This document shows positions 17,726-26,822 of a stretch of DNA of 64,000 nucleotides, piece after piece. Location: contig CALXRL010000019.1 in assembly GCA_944390735.1 (NCBI GenBank), positions 53,279 to 117,278 of the forward strand, read 5' to 3'. The notes below the pieces were generated by a model, which had not been told where the DNA came from, searched no databases, and was given only the letters and a program-made list of their open reading frames with translations. The first letter of the stretch is position 1. Every line of letters starts with the position of its first letter. The position numbers and the translations under genes were made by a program. Source of the stretch: an uncultured Victivallales bacterium. GTDB lineage: Bacteria > Verrucomicrobiota > Lentisphaeria > Victivallales > UBA1829.

Positions 17726-20665
17726 ATGCCAGCGAAGAGCAAGAAAACGGTCAAAGCCGCGGATTCGGTGAAAACGGTCAAAGCCGCGGCGGCGCCTGTC
17801 AAGCCCGCAAAAAAGAAAATGGCAGAGAAAGCAGCGGAACCGCTGAAAAAAAATACCCGGGCGGGGAAACAATCCGTTTCATCCGGAAAGAAACAGCCCG
17901 TCAAGGCGGCTTCCGCGAAAAAAACGGCGACGGCGGTGAAAACGGATGCCGCCAGAAAATATGTCTATCTCTTCGGCAAGGGGATCTCCGAGGGAAGAGC
18001 CGACATGAAGGAGCTTCTCGGAGGGAAGGGGGCCAATCTTGCGGAAATGGCCAATCTGGGACTCCCCGTTCCCGCCGGATTCACGATCACAACGGAATGC
18101 TGCGTCGATTATTTCAAAAACGGGTCGAAGGCGCCGGCTTCGCTGGAATCCGAAGTGCTTGCCGCGCTGAAAAAGGTCGAGAAGAGCATGGGGATGAAGT
18201 TCGGGGACAAAACGAATCCGCTTCTGGTCTCCTGTCGTTCCGGGGCGCGGTCCTCGATGCCCGGCATGATGGAAACCGTGCTGAACGTGGGGCTCTCCTC
18301 CGCAACGATTCCCGGTCTGATTAAAAAAACAAAGAATGAACGCTTTGTCTACGATGCCTATCGCCGTCTGATTATGATGTATTCCGACGTCGTGATGGAA
18401 AAGGCGGAAGGCATTGAACCCGAGGATGGAAAAGGCATCCGTAAGATTTTGGATGAACAGCTGGAATCGCTGAAGAAGGCCAGAAAATACAAATCCGATA
18501 CGGATCTCAAGGTGGCCGATCTGAAAAAACTCTGCGAAGAGTTCAAGAAAACAATTCGAAAGGTTCTCGGCAAGGAGTTTCCGGATGATGCGATGCTCCA
18601 GCTCTGGGGCGGGATTTCCGCGGTGTTCAAGAGCTGGAACGGCAAAAAGGCGGTCTCCTACCGGAGAATCGAGGGCATTCCGGACGACTGGGGAACGGCC
18701 GTGAATGTGCAGAGCATGGTCTTTGGAAACATGGGAGACGATTCCGCAACCGGCGTTGCATTCACCCGCGATCCCGCGACCGGAGACAACAAGTTCTACG
18801 GCGAATGGCTCATCAACGCCCAGGGAGAGGATGTCGTGGCCGGAACCCGCACCCCGAATCCTCTGAACAACGACACCCGAAATGAGCAGAACAAGAATCT
18901 GCCCTCCATGCAGGATCTTCTTCCCTCGATCTACAAGCAGCTGTTCGAGATCCGCAACAAGCTGGAACAGCATTATCATGACATGCTTGATATCGAGTTC
19001 ACCATTCAGGAACGGAAACTTTACATGCTTCAGTGCCGCGTCGGGAAACGCACCGGAATGGCGGCGTTGAACATGGCGATGGATATGCTTTCGGAAAAAC
19101 TGATTTCGGAGAAGGTGGCGGTTATGCGTCTCTCTCCGGCGCAGCTGGATGAACTGCTGCATCCGATTCTGGATCCGAAGGCGGAAAAGAAGGCGGAGCT
19201 TATTGTCAAAGGTCTTCCGGCGGGTCCGGGGGGCGCAGTCGGCGAGATCGTCTTCCATTCGGAACGGGCGGTTGCGCTTGCGGCCAGAAAGATCCCCTGC
19301 ATTCTGGTTCGCGAGGAGACCAATCCGGAGGATGTGGAAGGCATGCGCGCGGCGACCGGAATTCTGACTGCCCGCGGAGGAATGACCAGTCATGCGGCGC
19401 TTGTCTGTCGCGGATGGGGAAAATGCTGCATCGTCGGTGCGGGCGAGCTGAACATTTCCGAAAAGGATAAAACACTCAAAGTCGGATCGCACACCTTCCG
19501 GGAAGGGGATTTCCTCAGTCTGAACGGAACGCGCGGATATGTGTACAGCGGAAAGGTCGCAACGATGGATTCCAGCGAGAATCCGCGGTTCCAGAAGTTT
19601 ATGGCGCTGGCGGATAAATTCCGCAAACTCGGCGTCAGAACCAATGCCGATACCGCCGATGACGCCTCTCTTGCCCGCGCATTCGGCGCGGAGGGAATCG
19701 GTCTGTTCCGCGTGGAGCATATGTTCTACGGGAAGAACAGTGAAAAACCGCTGTTCGCCCTGCGTAAAATGATTCTGTGTTCGTCTCCGGCGGAGCGCGT
19801 GGCCGCATTGAAGGAGCTCTATCCGTTCCTCAAGAAGGACATCAAGGCAACGTTGACGGCGATGAAAGGGCTGCCGGTTACGATCCGTCTGATGGATCCG
19901 CCTCTGCATGAATTCGTTCCGAAGGGGGCGGACAAGATCCGCGAGCTGGCAAAGAGTCTCGGCATTTCCCCTCAGGAGATCCGAAAGCGTGCGGATGCCC
20001 TTCATGAATCCAATCCGATGATGGGGCATCGCGGAATCCGCCTCGGCATCACCTATCCGGAGATTACGGAGACGCAGGTGCGGGCCATTTTTGAATCCGC
20101 GGCGGAACTCATTAAAGCCGGTGCGAAATGCAAGCCGGAAATCATGATTCCCGTCACCTGCGACGCGGCGGAACTCCGGGATCAGAAGGAAATCGTCCGG
20201 CGTGTCGCGGACGAGGTCATTCGGAAATTCAAACTGAAAAAATTCGAATACCTGGTCGGAACGATGATCGAAATTCCGCGCGCCGCGATTCTGGCCGGCA
20301 AGATGGCGGAGGAGGCCGAGTTCTTCTCCTTCGGAACCAACGACCTCACGCAGATGACGTTCGGATTCAGCCGCGATGATGTCGGCGGTTTCCTCGGGGC
20401 GTATCTGGATAAGAAGATTCTGGCGTCCGATCCCTTCCAGACCATCGATCAGGAGGGCGTGGGATATCTGATTGAACATGCGGTCCGCGAAGGACGCGCA
20501 TCGCGGCCGAATCTCAAAATCGGCATCTGCGGCGAGCAGGGCGGGGAAGCGAAGTCCGTTGCGTTCTGCAATTACCTCGGACTGAATTATGTTTCCTGCA
20601 GTCCGTTCCGCGTGCCGATTGCCCGTCTGGCCGCTGCTCAGGCCGCGATTCAGGAAGAGCGCTGA
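17726..20665 (+). CDS. ppdK: Pyruvate, phosphate dikinase with Lys/Ala-rich N-terminal tail
   Basis: 979-residue enzyme interconverting pyruvate + ATP + Pi with PEP + AMP + PPi. The conserved enzyme begins at about residue 79 (YVYLFGKG) with the ATP-grasp region GGKGANLAEMANLGLPVPAGFT and SCRSGARSSMPGMMETVLN. The phosphohistidine domain carries GGMTSHAALVC (His556) and the C-terminal PEP-binding barrel carries GICGEQGG (Cys935). Residues 1-78 are an added tail with about 21 Lys and 19 Ala, resembling histone H1-like tails; PPDKs normally start directly at the YVYxF segment and run about 880-910 residues. The start is supported by GGAGAGGAG 8 nt upstream. Gluconeogenic or glycolytic direction cannot be told from sequence. 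Confidence 0.95.
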   Translation: MPAKSKKTVKAADSVKTVKAAAAPVKPAKKKMAEKAAEPLKKNTRAGKQSVSSGKKQPVKAASAKKTATAVKTDAARKYVYLFGKGISEGRADMKELLGGKGANLAEMANLGLPVPAGFTITTECCVDYFKNGSKAPASLESEVLAALKKVEKSMGMKFGDKTNPLLVSCRSGARSSMPGMMETVLNVGLSSATIPGLIKKTKNERFVYDAYRRLIMMYSDVVMEKAEGIEPEDGKGIRKILDEQLESLKKARKYKSDTDLKVADLKKLCEEFKKTIRKVLGKEFPDDAMLQLWGGISAVFKSWNGKKAVSYRRIEGIPDDWGTAVNVQSMVFGNMGDDSATGVAFTRDPATGDNKFYGEWLINAQGEDVVAGTRTPNPLNNDTRNEQNKNLPSMQDLLPSIYKQLFEIRNKLEQHYHDMLDIEFTIQERKLYMLQCRVGKRTGMAALNMAMDMLSEKLISEKVAVMRLSPAQLDELLHPILDPKAEKKAELIVKGLPAGPGGAVGEIVFHSERAVALAARKIPCILVREETNPEDVEGMRAATGILTARGGMTSHAALVCRGWGKCCIVGAGELNISEKDKTLKVGSHTFREGDFLSLNGTRGYVYSGKVATMDSSENPRFQKFMALADKFRKLGVRTNADTADDASLARAFGAEGIGLFRVEHMFYGKNSEKPLFALRKMILCSSPAERVAALKELYPFLKKDIKATLTAMKGLPVTIRLMDPPLHEFVPKGADKIRELAKSLGISPQEIRKRADALHESNPMMGHRGIRLGITYPEITETQVRAIFESAAELIKAGAKCKPEIMIPVTCDAAELRDQKEIVRRVADEVIRKFKLKKFEYLVGTMIEIPRAAILAGKMAEEAEFFSFGTNDLTQMTFGFSRDDVGGFLGAYLDKKILASDPFQTIDQEGVGYLIEHAVREGRASRPNLKIGICGEQGGEAKSVAFCNYLGLNYVSCSPFRVPIARLAAAQAAIQEER
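17744..17789 (+). repeat. 19-nt direct repeat inside the PPDK tail
   Basis: An identical 19-base word starting AAAACGGTCAAAG occurs at 17744-17762 and 17771-17789, period 27 nt (9 codons), encoding KTVKAA twice. It suggests the basic tail grew by in-frame tandem duplication. Confidence 0.85.
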
Positions 20666-20695
20666 GACGCTCCACATTCGGAACCATCCGATTCC

Positions 20696-20732
20696 GCGCC
20701 GCATGGAGTTCTGCTCCGTGCGGCGCTTTTTT
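20696..20732 (+). terminator. Terminator of ppdK
   Basis: GCGCCGCA (20696-20703) pairs with TGCGGCGC (20719-20726). The loop is further closed by GGAG/CTCC, and TTTTTT follows. It lies 31 nt after the stop. Confidence 0.88.
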
Positions 20733-20850
20733 CTGTTCGGGGAAAACGGATTTTTGTTGTTCGCGTTCGAGAAAAGGAAAAAATCGGGGGGAGGGGGAGT
20801 CCATTGCAGAGGTCTCCTCCGGCGAGGGGGAGGTCTTCCGGGGATGGAAA

Positions 20851-20885
20851 AGAAAACGCCCCGCGGGGAAATGTGCCGCGGGGCG
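20851..20885 (-). terminator. Terminator of the ArnB-ArnT-like operon
   Basis: Perfect 10-bp stem CGCCCCGCGG / CCGCGGGGCG (20857-20866, 20876-20885), followed on the minus strand by TTTTCTTTT. It sits 33 nt past the stop of the ArnT-like gene. Confidence 0.85.
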
Positions 20886-20917
20886 GAAAGAGACCCGATT
20901 TCAAACGGGGAGCAGAA

Positions 20918-22759
20918 CTAGTCAGCCTTTTTGAAATTCAGTTTGATGGTCCGCATGACAAAGTTCTTCCGGATGGATTTTTTCCGTTCCCAGGGGAAGG
21001 AGGGTTCCTGAATGACTTTCGGAAGATGCTGAAGGACCTTTTCCGGCAGACGGTCGAAATAGCGGTTCTGAGAGATGAGGAAGACCCGCTGATCGGCCTT
21101 GGCCGCAATGAGTTTTTCCAGTTCCTCGGGGGTGCGGATCACCTGAATCTTATAGGGCTGGTTCAGATAGAGAACGGCATTGACGAATGACTTGTCGTAG
21201 AAGTAGACGTTCTCGGGAGGAACCTTTTCCGCTTTGACGAACTGTGCCATGGTCTGAAGGGTTTTCCGTTCCAGACGGAACTGGTCGGAGGTCGGAAACA
21301 CATAGAGAAAGACCATCAGAAGGATGATGTAGACCGAAAAGACCGATTTTGCCAGATTCTTGTCCGGCAACACCCGGGTCAGGATGCTTTCCGGTCCATT
21401 CAGACGGAAGAGGAAGAGTCCGATGACAAACGTTCCCGCCAGCAGCGTCACCATCGTCTGCGGAAGAAGTCTGCGCAGAAGCACAAACTGCGACGGAATC
21501 AGCGACGGGAAGAGAATCAGCACCACTCCGGCCAGGAACAGAATCGCCAGTCCGGCAATCGGGATGATCCGGTAGAGTTTCAGGAGAATCTCCTTGGTTT
21601 TTTCGATCCAGCGCACCGGGGATTCCCGTGTCAGGAACAGGGCGCAGAGGATAGCGCAGTAGGGAATCAGCGGCAGAATGTAGTAGTGACGCTTGGAGCC
21701 GGAAATCGTGAAGAAGAGAAAGATGGCTATCATGCTCCAGCAGAGCCATTTTTCGTTTCTGCCCAGCGTTCTTCGCAGAAGAATGGCGTTGATGACGGCA
21801 AGGATCAGAATCGGACTCCAGGGCAGCGTCAGGCGCGGAACATGAATGAAGTAGGAGTAGAACGGCTCCTTGTGGTCGAACGGGGCGAAATAGCGGATGA
21901 TGTTTTCGCGGAGCGCGAGAGCGATTCCGCTGGTTTTCACCGTGCCGTCGCCGTCGATGACGCTCTGGGTCGCCGGGGAGATCGCCGGCGCGACAGCTTT
22001 GGAAAGTTCAAACGGAATCATGTAGGCTCCGAGCCCGACGGCCAGCGCCGCCACCGCCTTCCAGTTGCAGTGAAACCGGAATTTCCGGTTGAGAATCAGA
22101 TCTGTCAGCACCGCAAGGAACGGAACCGCAATGGTCGCCAGTCCCTTTGCATGGGCACCGAGAAAGCAGATCAGGAAAAAGACCAGGTATCCGCCGAAAC
22201 TCTTCCGGTCCCGATACGCCAGATACCAGGCAATGGCTGCCGTACTGAACGCTTCGTTCGCCATATCGGCTTCCGCGAGACGTCCCCAGAAGGCAAAGCT
22301 GTAAAAGGTGATGAAGATCCAGCCCGCGACAAGCGCAATCCGGGTATCCCAGAGCCGTTTGGCAATGGAGAGCAGCGCCGCCAGAGCCGCCAGCGCCGCC
22401 AGCGCGCTGGGAATGCGGGCGGTCAGCTCCGTGACGATTCCCGCATGAAAGCGGGAGCAGATCGCCGCGAACCAGTAGGTCAGAAGCGGTTTGTCAAAAT
22501 AGGGTTCGAAATTGATGGTCGGATGCAGAAAATCCCCCGTGAAGAACATCTCCCTGGTAATGACCAGCCATCGGGATTCCGATCCGTTCACCGCCTGCAC
22601 TCCGAGGTTCCCGAAGAGCAGGAAGGCCGCACAGATCCAGAGCGGCAGCCAGAGGGCAATCTGTTCTTTTTTCCGCTGGTTCAGCAGCGGAGGCGGGGCG
22701 GAGGAAACGGCGGATGCGCTGCCGAGCTCCTGTTGCCGGGCGGGTTTGTTGATTTTCAT
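20918..22759 (-). CDS. ArnT-like membrane glycosyltransferase (GT-C, PMT/GT83 type)
   Basis: 613-residue integral membrane glycosyltransferase using a polyprenyl-phosphate sugar donor. The first periplasmic loop carries ITREMFFTGDFLHPTINFEPYFDKP, the ArnT/PMT signature with acidic residues near the active site. It is followed by many hydrophobic helices (WICAAFLLFGNLGV, VAGWIFITFYSFAFW, YLVFFLICFLGAHAKGL, MIAIFLFFTISGSKRHYYILPLIPYC) and a C-terminal soluble portion. ArnT adds 4-amino-4-deoxy-L-arabinose to lipid A. Here the start overlaps the stop of an ArnB-like aminotransferase by 4 nt, which supports transfer of an amino sugar. The other arn genes are absent nearby. Confidence 0.87.
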   Translation of the reverse strand: MKINKPARQQELGSASAVSSAPPPLLNQRKKEQIALWLPLWICAAFLLFGNLGVQAVNGSESRWLVITREMFFTGDFLHPTINFEPYFDKPLLTYWFAAICSRFHAGIVTELTARIPSALAALAALAALLSIAKRLWDTRIALVAGWIFITFYSFAFWGRLAEADMANEAFSTAAIAWYLAYRDRKSFGGYLVFFLICFLGAHAKGLATIAVPFLAVLTDLILNRKFRFHCNWKAVAALAVGLGAYMIPFELSKAVAPAISPATQSVIDGDGTVKTSGIALALRENIIRYFAPFDHKEPFYSYFIHVPRLTLPWSPILILAVINAILLRRTLGRNEKWLCWSMIAIFLFFTISGSKRHYYILPLIPYCAILCALFLTRESPVRWIEKTKEILLKLYRIIPIAGLAILFLAGVVLILFPSLIPSQFVLLRRLLPQTMVTLLAGTFVIGLFLFRLNGPESILTRVLPDKNLAKSVFSVYIILLMVFLYVFPTSDQFRLERKTLQTMAQFVKAEKVPPENVYFYDKSFVNAVLYLNQPYKIQVIRTPEELEKLIAAKADQRVFLISQNRYFDRLPEKVLQHLPKVIQEPSFPWERKKSIRKNFVMRTIKLNFKKAD

Positions 22760-23901
22760 CGTGCAAGAATTTCCTTGATTGCGGAGATGACATCATCCTG
22801 ATCGTGTTCGGTCATAGCGGGGAAGAGGGGAAGGGAGAGAATCCGGTCGGAGTTCCATTCCGTGTTCGGAAGGGTGCCGGGTCTGCAGCCCATGACCTCC
22901 CGGTAGTAGGTCTGAAGATGCGTGCAGCGGAAATGAAGTCCGGTGCCGATGTTGCGGGCCTTCAGCTCCTCCATGAACGAGTCGCGGCTGATGCGGTCGG
23001 TGACCACTCGGACTATGAACAGGTGCCACGAATGCTGAAATTCGAATGAGGGATCCCCCAGCGGACGGAGCTCTTCGATCTCCGCCAGTTTTTCCCGATA
23101 GCGCATGGCAAGCGCGGTGCGTTTCGCGTTGATCGTTTCGATGCGTTCGAGCTGGCCGAGAGCGAGTGCGGCCTGCATGTCCGGCATATTGAATTTGAAC
23201 CCGGGTTCGATCACCTGGGCCTGCGGAGCGCGCTGATGGGTTTTGCGGTCGTAGGCGTCCACGCCCAGTCCGTGAAATTTCAAACTGCGGGCACGTTTGC
23301 CAAGTTCGAGGTCATCCGTGACAAGCATTCCGCCTTCGCCGGTTGTGATGTTCTTGATCGGATGAAAGGAGAACATGGCGGTACCGGAACTGCCGATCCG
23401 GCGCCCTTTGTACCGGGTCCCGATCGCGTGGGCGGCATCCTCGACAAGACGGATTCCGTGTTTTTCCGCAATGGCGCGGAGCGGATCCAGATCCACGCTG
23501 GAACCGGCAAAATGAACCGGGACAATCAGTTTAGTCCGGGGGGTGATCCGGGCTTCGACCTCCGCGGGATCGACCATCAAAGTCTCCCGGTCGACATCGA
23601 CAAAGACCGGTTTCGCTCCGGAAAGAACCGTCAGGTTCGGCATGGAAACCCAGGTCATCGACGGAGTGATCACCTCGTCGCCTTCTCCGATGCCGAGCGC
23701 ATGGAGTAGCACCTCCATGACGGCGGTTTCCGAGGTCATGGAAACCGCGTATGCTCCTCCGGTATAGTTCCGGAACGCCTCTTCAAACTGAGCCACTTTC
23801 GGTCCGGTGGTGATCCAGCCGGAGCGCAGAACATCGGCAACGGCCCGGATGTCTCCTTCCTCCAGATCCGGTCTGGAAAACGGCAGAAATTCGTTTCTCA
23901 T
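22756..23901 (-). CDS. ArnB-like PLP aminotransferase (DegT/DnrJ/EryC1 family)
   Basis: 381-residue nucleotide-sugar aminotransferase. It closely follows E. coli ArnB as I recall it: FLPFSRP at the N-terminus, SGWITTGPK, GDEVITPSMTWVS, PVHFAGS, VEDAAHAIGTRYKGRRIG, the PLP lysine in FSFHPIKNITTGEGG, KFHGLGVDAYDR and GTGLHFRCTHLQTYY near the C-terminus. ArnB makes UDP-4-amino-4-deoxy-L-arabinose from the 4-keto sugar with glutamate. SD GAGGAG lies 8 nt before ATG. It is coupled by a 4-nt overlap to the ArnT-like transferase, so the product is probably an envelope-bound amino sugar. A different UDP-keto-sugar substrate remains possible. Confidence 0.9.
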   Translation of the reverse strand: MRNEFLPFSRPDLEEGDIRAVADVLRSGWITTGPKVAQFEEAFRNYTGGAYAVSMTSETAVMEVLLHALGIGEGDEVITPSMTWVSMPNLTVLSGAKPVFVDVDRETLMVDPAEVEARITPRTKLIVPVHFAGSSVDLDPLRAIAEKHGIRLVEDAAHAIGTRYKGRRIGSSGTAMFSFHPIKNITTGEGGMLVTDDLELGKRARSLKFHGLGVDAYDRKTHQRAPQAQVIEPGFKFNMPDMQAALALGQLERIETINAKRTALAMRYREKLAEIEELRPLGDPSFEFQHSWHLFIVRVVTDRISRDSFMEELKARNIGTGLHFRCTHLQTYYREVMGCRPGTLPNTEWNSDRILSLPLFPAMTEHDQDDVISAIKEILAR

Positions 23902-23955
23902 GGGATATCTCCTCTTTCTTTCTTTTTGCAGCGGGAAAACCGGACGGCGGAATGT

Positions 23956-25608
23956 TCAGTATTCCTGATTGGTCTCCGGATCCACCAGTTTGAAGCACTC
24001 CATGTGCATGGTCGGATCGGCACGGAAGGAGAGATCCTTTCCGTAGTCCTCCTCGAGTTCCTGGAGAAGCTCCGCATCGTCATTCTTCAAGCGGGCGAGA
24101 ACCGTCGGGTGCATGATGACCCGGACGGACATCTTCTTGTTTTTCGCTTTTTTCTTCAGCAGTTCGCGCAGTTTTCTCTGGATCTCGACGCTCATGCTGA
24201 CCGGCGATTTGACCCGTCCGGACCCTTCGCAGTAGGGGCAGAGGTCATAGACCGCGTCCTTCACGCTCTCATGCTCGCGCTGACGGGTCATCTCCATGAG
24301 TCCGAATTTGCTGATCGGAAGAAGACGGGTTTTAGCCCGGTCCGGCTCGATGTATTTCGACATGGCGCGGAGAACCGCGTCGCGGTCCCGCTGGGTTCTC
24401 ATGTCGATGAAGTCGATGACGACCAGTCCGCCCACGTTGCGCAGCCGCACCTGACGGGCAATCTCCTCGGCCGCCTCCAGATTGGTTCGCAGAATGTTTT
24501 CCGGCTGATCCTTTGCATTCTTGTTTTTCCCCGAGTTCACGTCGATTGCAACCAGCGCCTCGGTCTCGTCGATGCAGATGTATCCGCCGCCGGGAAGCTG
24601 CACCACCCGGTCGAAGATCGCCGCCACCTGACGGGAGATGTTGTAGCGCTCGAATACCGGCGTGGCCCGGTTGCTCAGAACAATTTTGGTGTCGAACGTT
24701 TCAAATTTGGCGAAATCCGCCTTGAGACGCTTGGCGGCATCGGGACTGTCCACGATGATTTCATCGATGTCGCTGCTCAGGAAGTCCCGGACGGTCCGTT
24801 CCAGCAGATCCGGCTCCTTGTAGACCAGCGCGGGGGCCGAACTCTCCTCCAGCGCCTCGGTCGCATGTTCCCAGATTTTCAGGAGCATGGCGAGATCCTG
24901 TTCGAATTCCGCCGTGGTGCGTCCTTCCCCGATGGTGCGGCAGATGAGTCCCATGCCTTCCGGAACATCCAGCTTGGAAAGAATTTTCCGCAGCCGGTCG
25001 CGTTCCTTGCGGTCGTCGATGCGGGAGGACAGTCCGATATGATCGGAATAGGGCAGAAGCACCAGGTAGCGTCCCGCAATGGTGATGTTCGTCGTGACGC
25101 GCGCTCCCTTGGTTCCGATGGGACCCTTGGTGATCTGCACCAGAAGTTCGGAATTCTCCGGGAACATTTTCGGAATGTCCTTGACCGTGATCTTTCCGCT
25201 GTGGAGCTTGGTTTCGAATTCCTTGAGGCGCTGAGCCTTGTTCGTTTTCCCGACCAGACCGCGGATGCGTTCGGCCACGCGCGAAAGAACGGTTCCTTTT
25301 TTCCGGTTTTTTTTCTGGAGGCCGGCATCCGCCTCCATGTGGCGGATGTCGTCCAGCATGTCGTAGGAGGCCGGGAGCATGTCCTTGTAGTGGAGAAAGG
25401 CGTTTTTGGAAGCTCCGATATCGACAAACGCCGCTTCCAGTTTCTTCTCCAGATGGGTGACCCTGCCCAGGTAGATGGAGCCGGCAAGAAGCTGTTCATC
25501 TTCATCGAACCGCTCGATTTCGTACTCTTCCAGCCGTCCGTTGCGAAGCAGCGCAAAACGCGTTTCCAGCTGCTCGCAGTTCAGGATGATTTGGGTTTTA
25601 TTTTTCAT
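23956..25608 (-). CDS. rng: Ribonuclease E/G family endoribonuclease
   Basis: 550-residue RNase G/E catalytic core without the long scaffolding tail of RNase E. The S1 domain (GSIYLGRVTHLEKKLEAAFVDIG, then NSELLVQITKG) is interrupted by a basic insert of roughly 70 residues (HMEADAGLQKKNRKKG to KDIPKMFPE). The catalytic Mg-binding aspartates are in AIDVNSGKN and VIDFIDMRTQRDRD. The Zn-link is CPYCEGSGRVKS. The enzyme processes rRNA and decays mRNA. It follows fmt by 27 nt on the same strand and probably shares its promoter. Confidence 0.93.
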   Translation of the reverse strand: MKNKTQIILNCEQLETRFALLRNGRLEEYEIERFDEDEQLLAGSIYLGRVTHLEKKLEAAFVDIGASKNAFLHYKDMLPASYDMLDDIRHMEADAGLQKKNRKKGTVLSRVAERIRGLVGKTNKAQRLKEFETKLHSGKITVKDIPKMFPENSELLVQITKGPIGTKGARVTTNITIAGRYLVLLPYSDHIGLSSRIDDRKERDRLRKILSKLDVPEGMGLICRTIGEGRTTAEFEQDLAMLLKIWEHATEALEESSAPALVYKEPDLLERTVRDFLSSDIDEIIVDSPDAAKRLKADFAKFETFDTKIVLSNRATPVFERYNISRQVAAIFDRVVQLPGGGYICIDETEALVAIDVNSGKNKNAKDQPENILRTNLEAAEEIARQVRLRNVGGLVVIDFIDMRTQRDRDAVLRAMSKYIEPDRAKTRLLPISKFGLMEMTRQREHESVKDAVYDLCPYCEGSGRVKSPVSMSVEIQRKLRELLKKKAKNKKMSVRVIMHPTVLARLKNDDAELLQELEEDYGKDLSFRADPTMHMECFKLVDPETNQEY

Positions 25609-25635
25609 GTCGCAGCAGTTTTCCAGTTATGAGGT

Positions 25636-26616
25636 TCACAATTTCGGCGGCGGAGGCGGGGGGCCGTCGAGGACTTTGGCGATGGATCCGGGCTGACTGA
25701 GCCCGCGGATGAAATCCGAGGCCTTCATCTCCCTGGAGCCTTCCGGGATGAGTTTGCAGATTTCGAGAGCGCCGGAGCCGCAGGCGACAATCCATCGGTT
25801 GTCGCACGTCAGAGTGGTCCCGGAAACCCCCGATCCTTCCGCCACTCTCGCCTCCGTGATTTTGATGTGCTGAATGCCGTTTTTCCCCAGAATCCGGAAC
25901 GTGGAGGCCGGCCACGGATAGTACGCGCGGACTTTGCGCTCGATCACTTCCGCCGGTTCATCCCATCTGACCGATCCGTCATGTTTGCGGATCTTGCGTG
26001 TGACGGTCGCCTCCTGCTCATCCTGCGGCACGGGACACATGCCGTTGGCAATTTCCGCGATGATTCCGGCAATGTTCCGGGATCCCAGTTCGGAAAGCGC
26101 GATTTCCAAAGTCTGCGTGTTGATCGCAGGCGGCATGGACATGGTCATGGTGGAATAGATCGGCCCCGTGTCGAGTCCTTTGTCCATCTTCATGAACGTG
26201 ACTCCGGTGATCCGGTCCCCGTTGAGAATCGAGGTCGCCAGCGGGGAGGCCCCCCGGTAGCGCGGAAGAAGGGACCCGTGGACATTCAGACATCCGAATT
26301 TCGGAAAATTCAGCAGCCTTTCCCGCAGAATCTGCCCGAAGGATACCACCACAATCAGTTCCGGCTGAAGTTCCTCCATGGTTCTCATGAATTCCTCGGA
26401 ACTGACGGAGGGTACGCGCATGCAGGCGATGCCCATCGCGTCGGCAAAGGCTCCGAGAGGCGTCGCTTTGGGAATCCGCTTGCGGCCGGAGGGCTTGTCC
26501 GGCTGGGTGCCGACTCCCGTCAGGTCGATTTTTTCAGATCGGCTCAGCGCGTCGAGAAACGGAACCGCAAATGCGCCGGATCCGAGAAAATAAACTTTGA
26601 CTTTCGTTTTCTGCAT
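25636..26616 (-). CDS. fmt: Methionyl-tRNA formyltransferase
   Basis: 326-residue enzyme that formylates initiator Met-tRNA. The N-terminal formyl-transfer domain has VYFLGSGAFAVPFLDAL, the folate-binding motif HGSLLPRYRGASPLATSILNG and GVTFMKMDKGLDTGPI. The C-terminal OB-like domain starts about residue 210 (KIRKHDGSVRWDEPAEVIERKVRAYYPWP). The frame is open to 26793, but family alignment and the promoter at 26654-26682 place the start at ATG 26616, although its SD is weak. It is the first gene of an fmt-rng unit. Confidence 0.93.
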   Translation of the reverse strand: MQKTKVKVYFLGSGAFAVPFLDALSRSEKIDLTGVGTQPDKPSGRKRIPKATPLGAFADAMGIACMRVPSVSSEEFMRTMEELQPELIVVVSFGQILRERLLNFPKFGCLNVHGSLLPRYRGASPLATSILNGDRITGVTFMKMDKGLDTGPIYSTMTMSMPPAINTQTLEIALSELGSRNIAGIIAEIANGMCPVPQDEQEATVTRKIRKHDGSVRWDEPAEVIERKVRAYYPWPASTFRILGKNGIQHIKITEARVAEGSGVSGTTLTCDNRWIVACGSGALEICKLIPEGSREMKASDFIRGLSQPGSIAKVLDGPPPPPPKL

Positions 26617-26653
26617 AGATGAAACAACACTCTCTCTTGAATGGAATTTTATT

Positions 26654-26682
26654 AATTTACAGCCGTTTCCCCGTTTTGGCAA
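26654..26682 (-). promoter_or_regulatory. Promoter of fmt-rng
   Basis: Minus-strand -35 TTGCCA (26682-26677), 17-nt spacer, -10 TAAATT (26659-26654). Start expected near 26647, about 30 nt before the fmt ATG. Confidence 0.6.
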
Positions 26683-26746
26683 ATCCTCTTGTTCATTTAT
26701 TCCGGAAAAAGAGTGGCAAAGCGGTTCCGGATTTTGCGCTTTGCAC

Positions 26747-26774
26747 TTGAAATCTCCGGAAGACTGATTATTTT
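26747..26774 (+). promoter_or_regulatory. Possible promoter of the mgtC-like gene
   Basis: -35 TTGAAA (26747-26752), 16-nt spacer, -10 TATTTT (26769-26774), about 50 nt upstream of ATG 26823. I saw no recognisable Mg2+ riboswitch in the leader. Confidence 0.4.
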
Positions 26775-26822
26775 TTCTGCGGTCACTCTTCATGATTCAA
26801 CGGGAAGGAGGCGGTTCCGGAT

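Noticed and set aside
26623..26822. Mg2+ riboswitch before the mgtC-like gene.
   Set aside because: No recognisable M-box or ykkC-type helices; only promoter-like sequence was seen.
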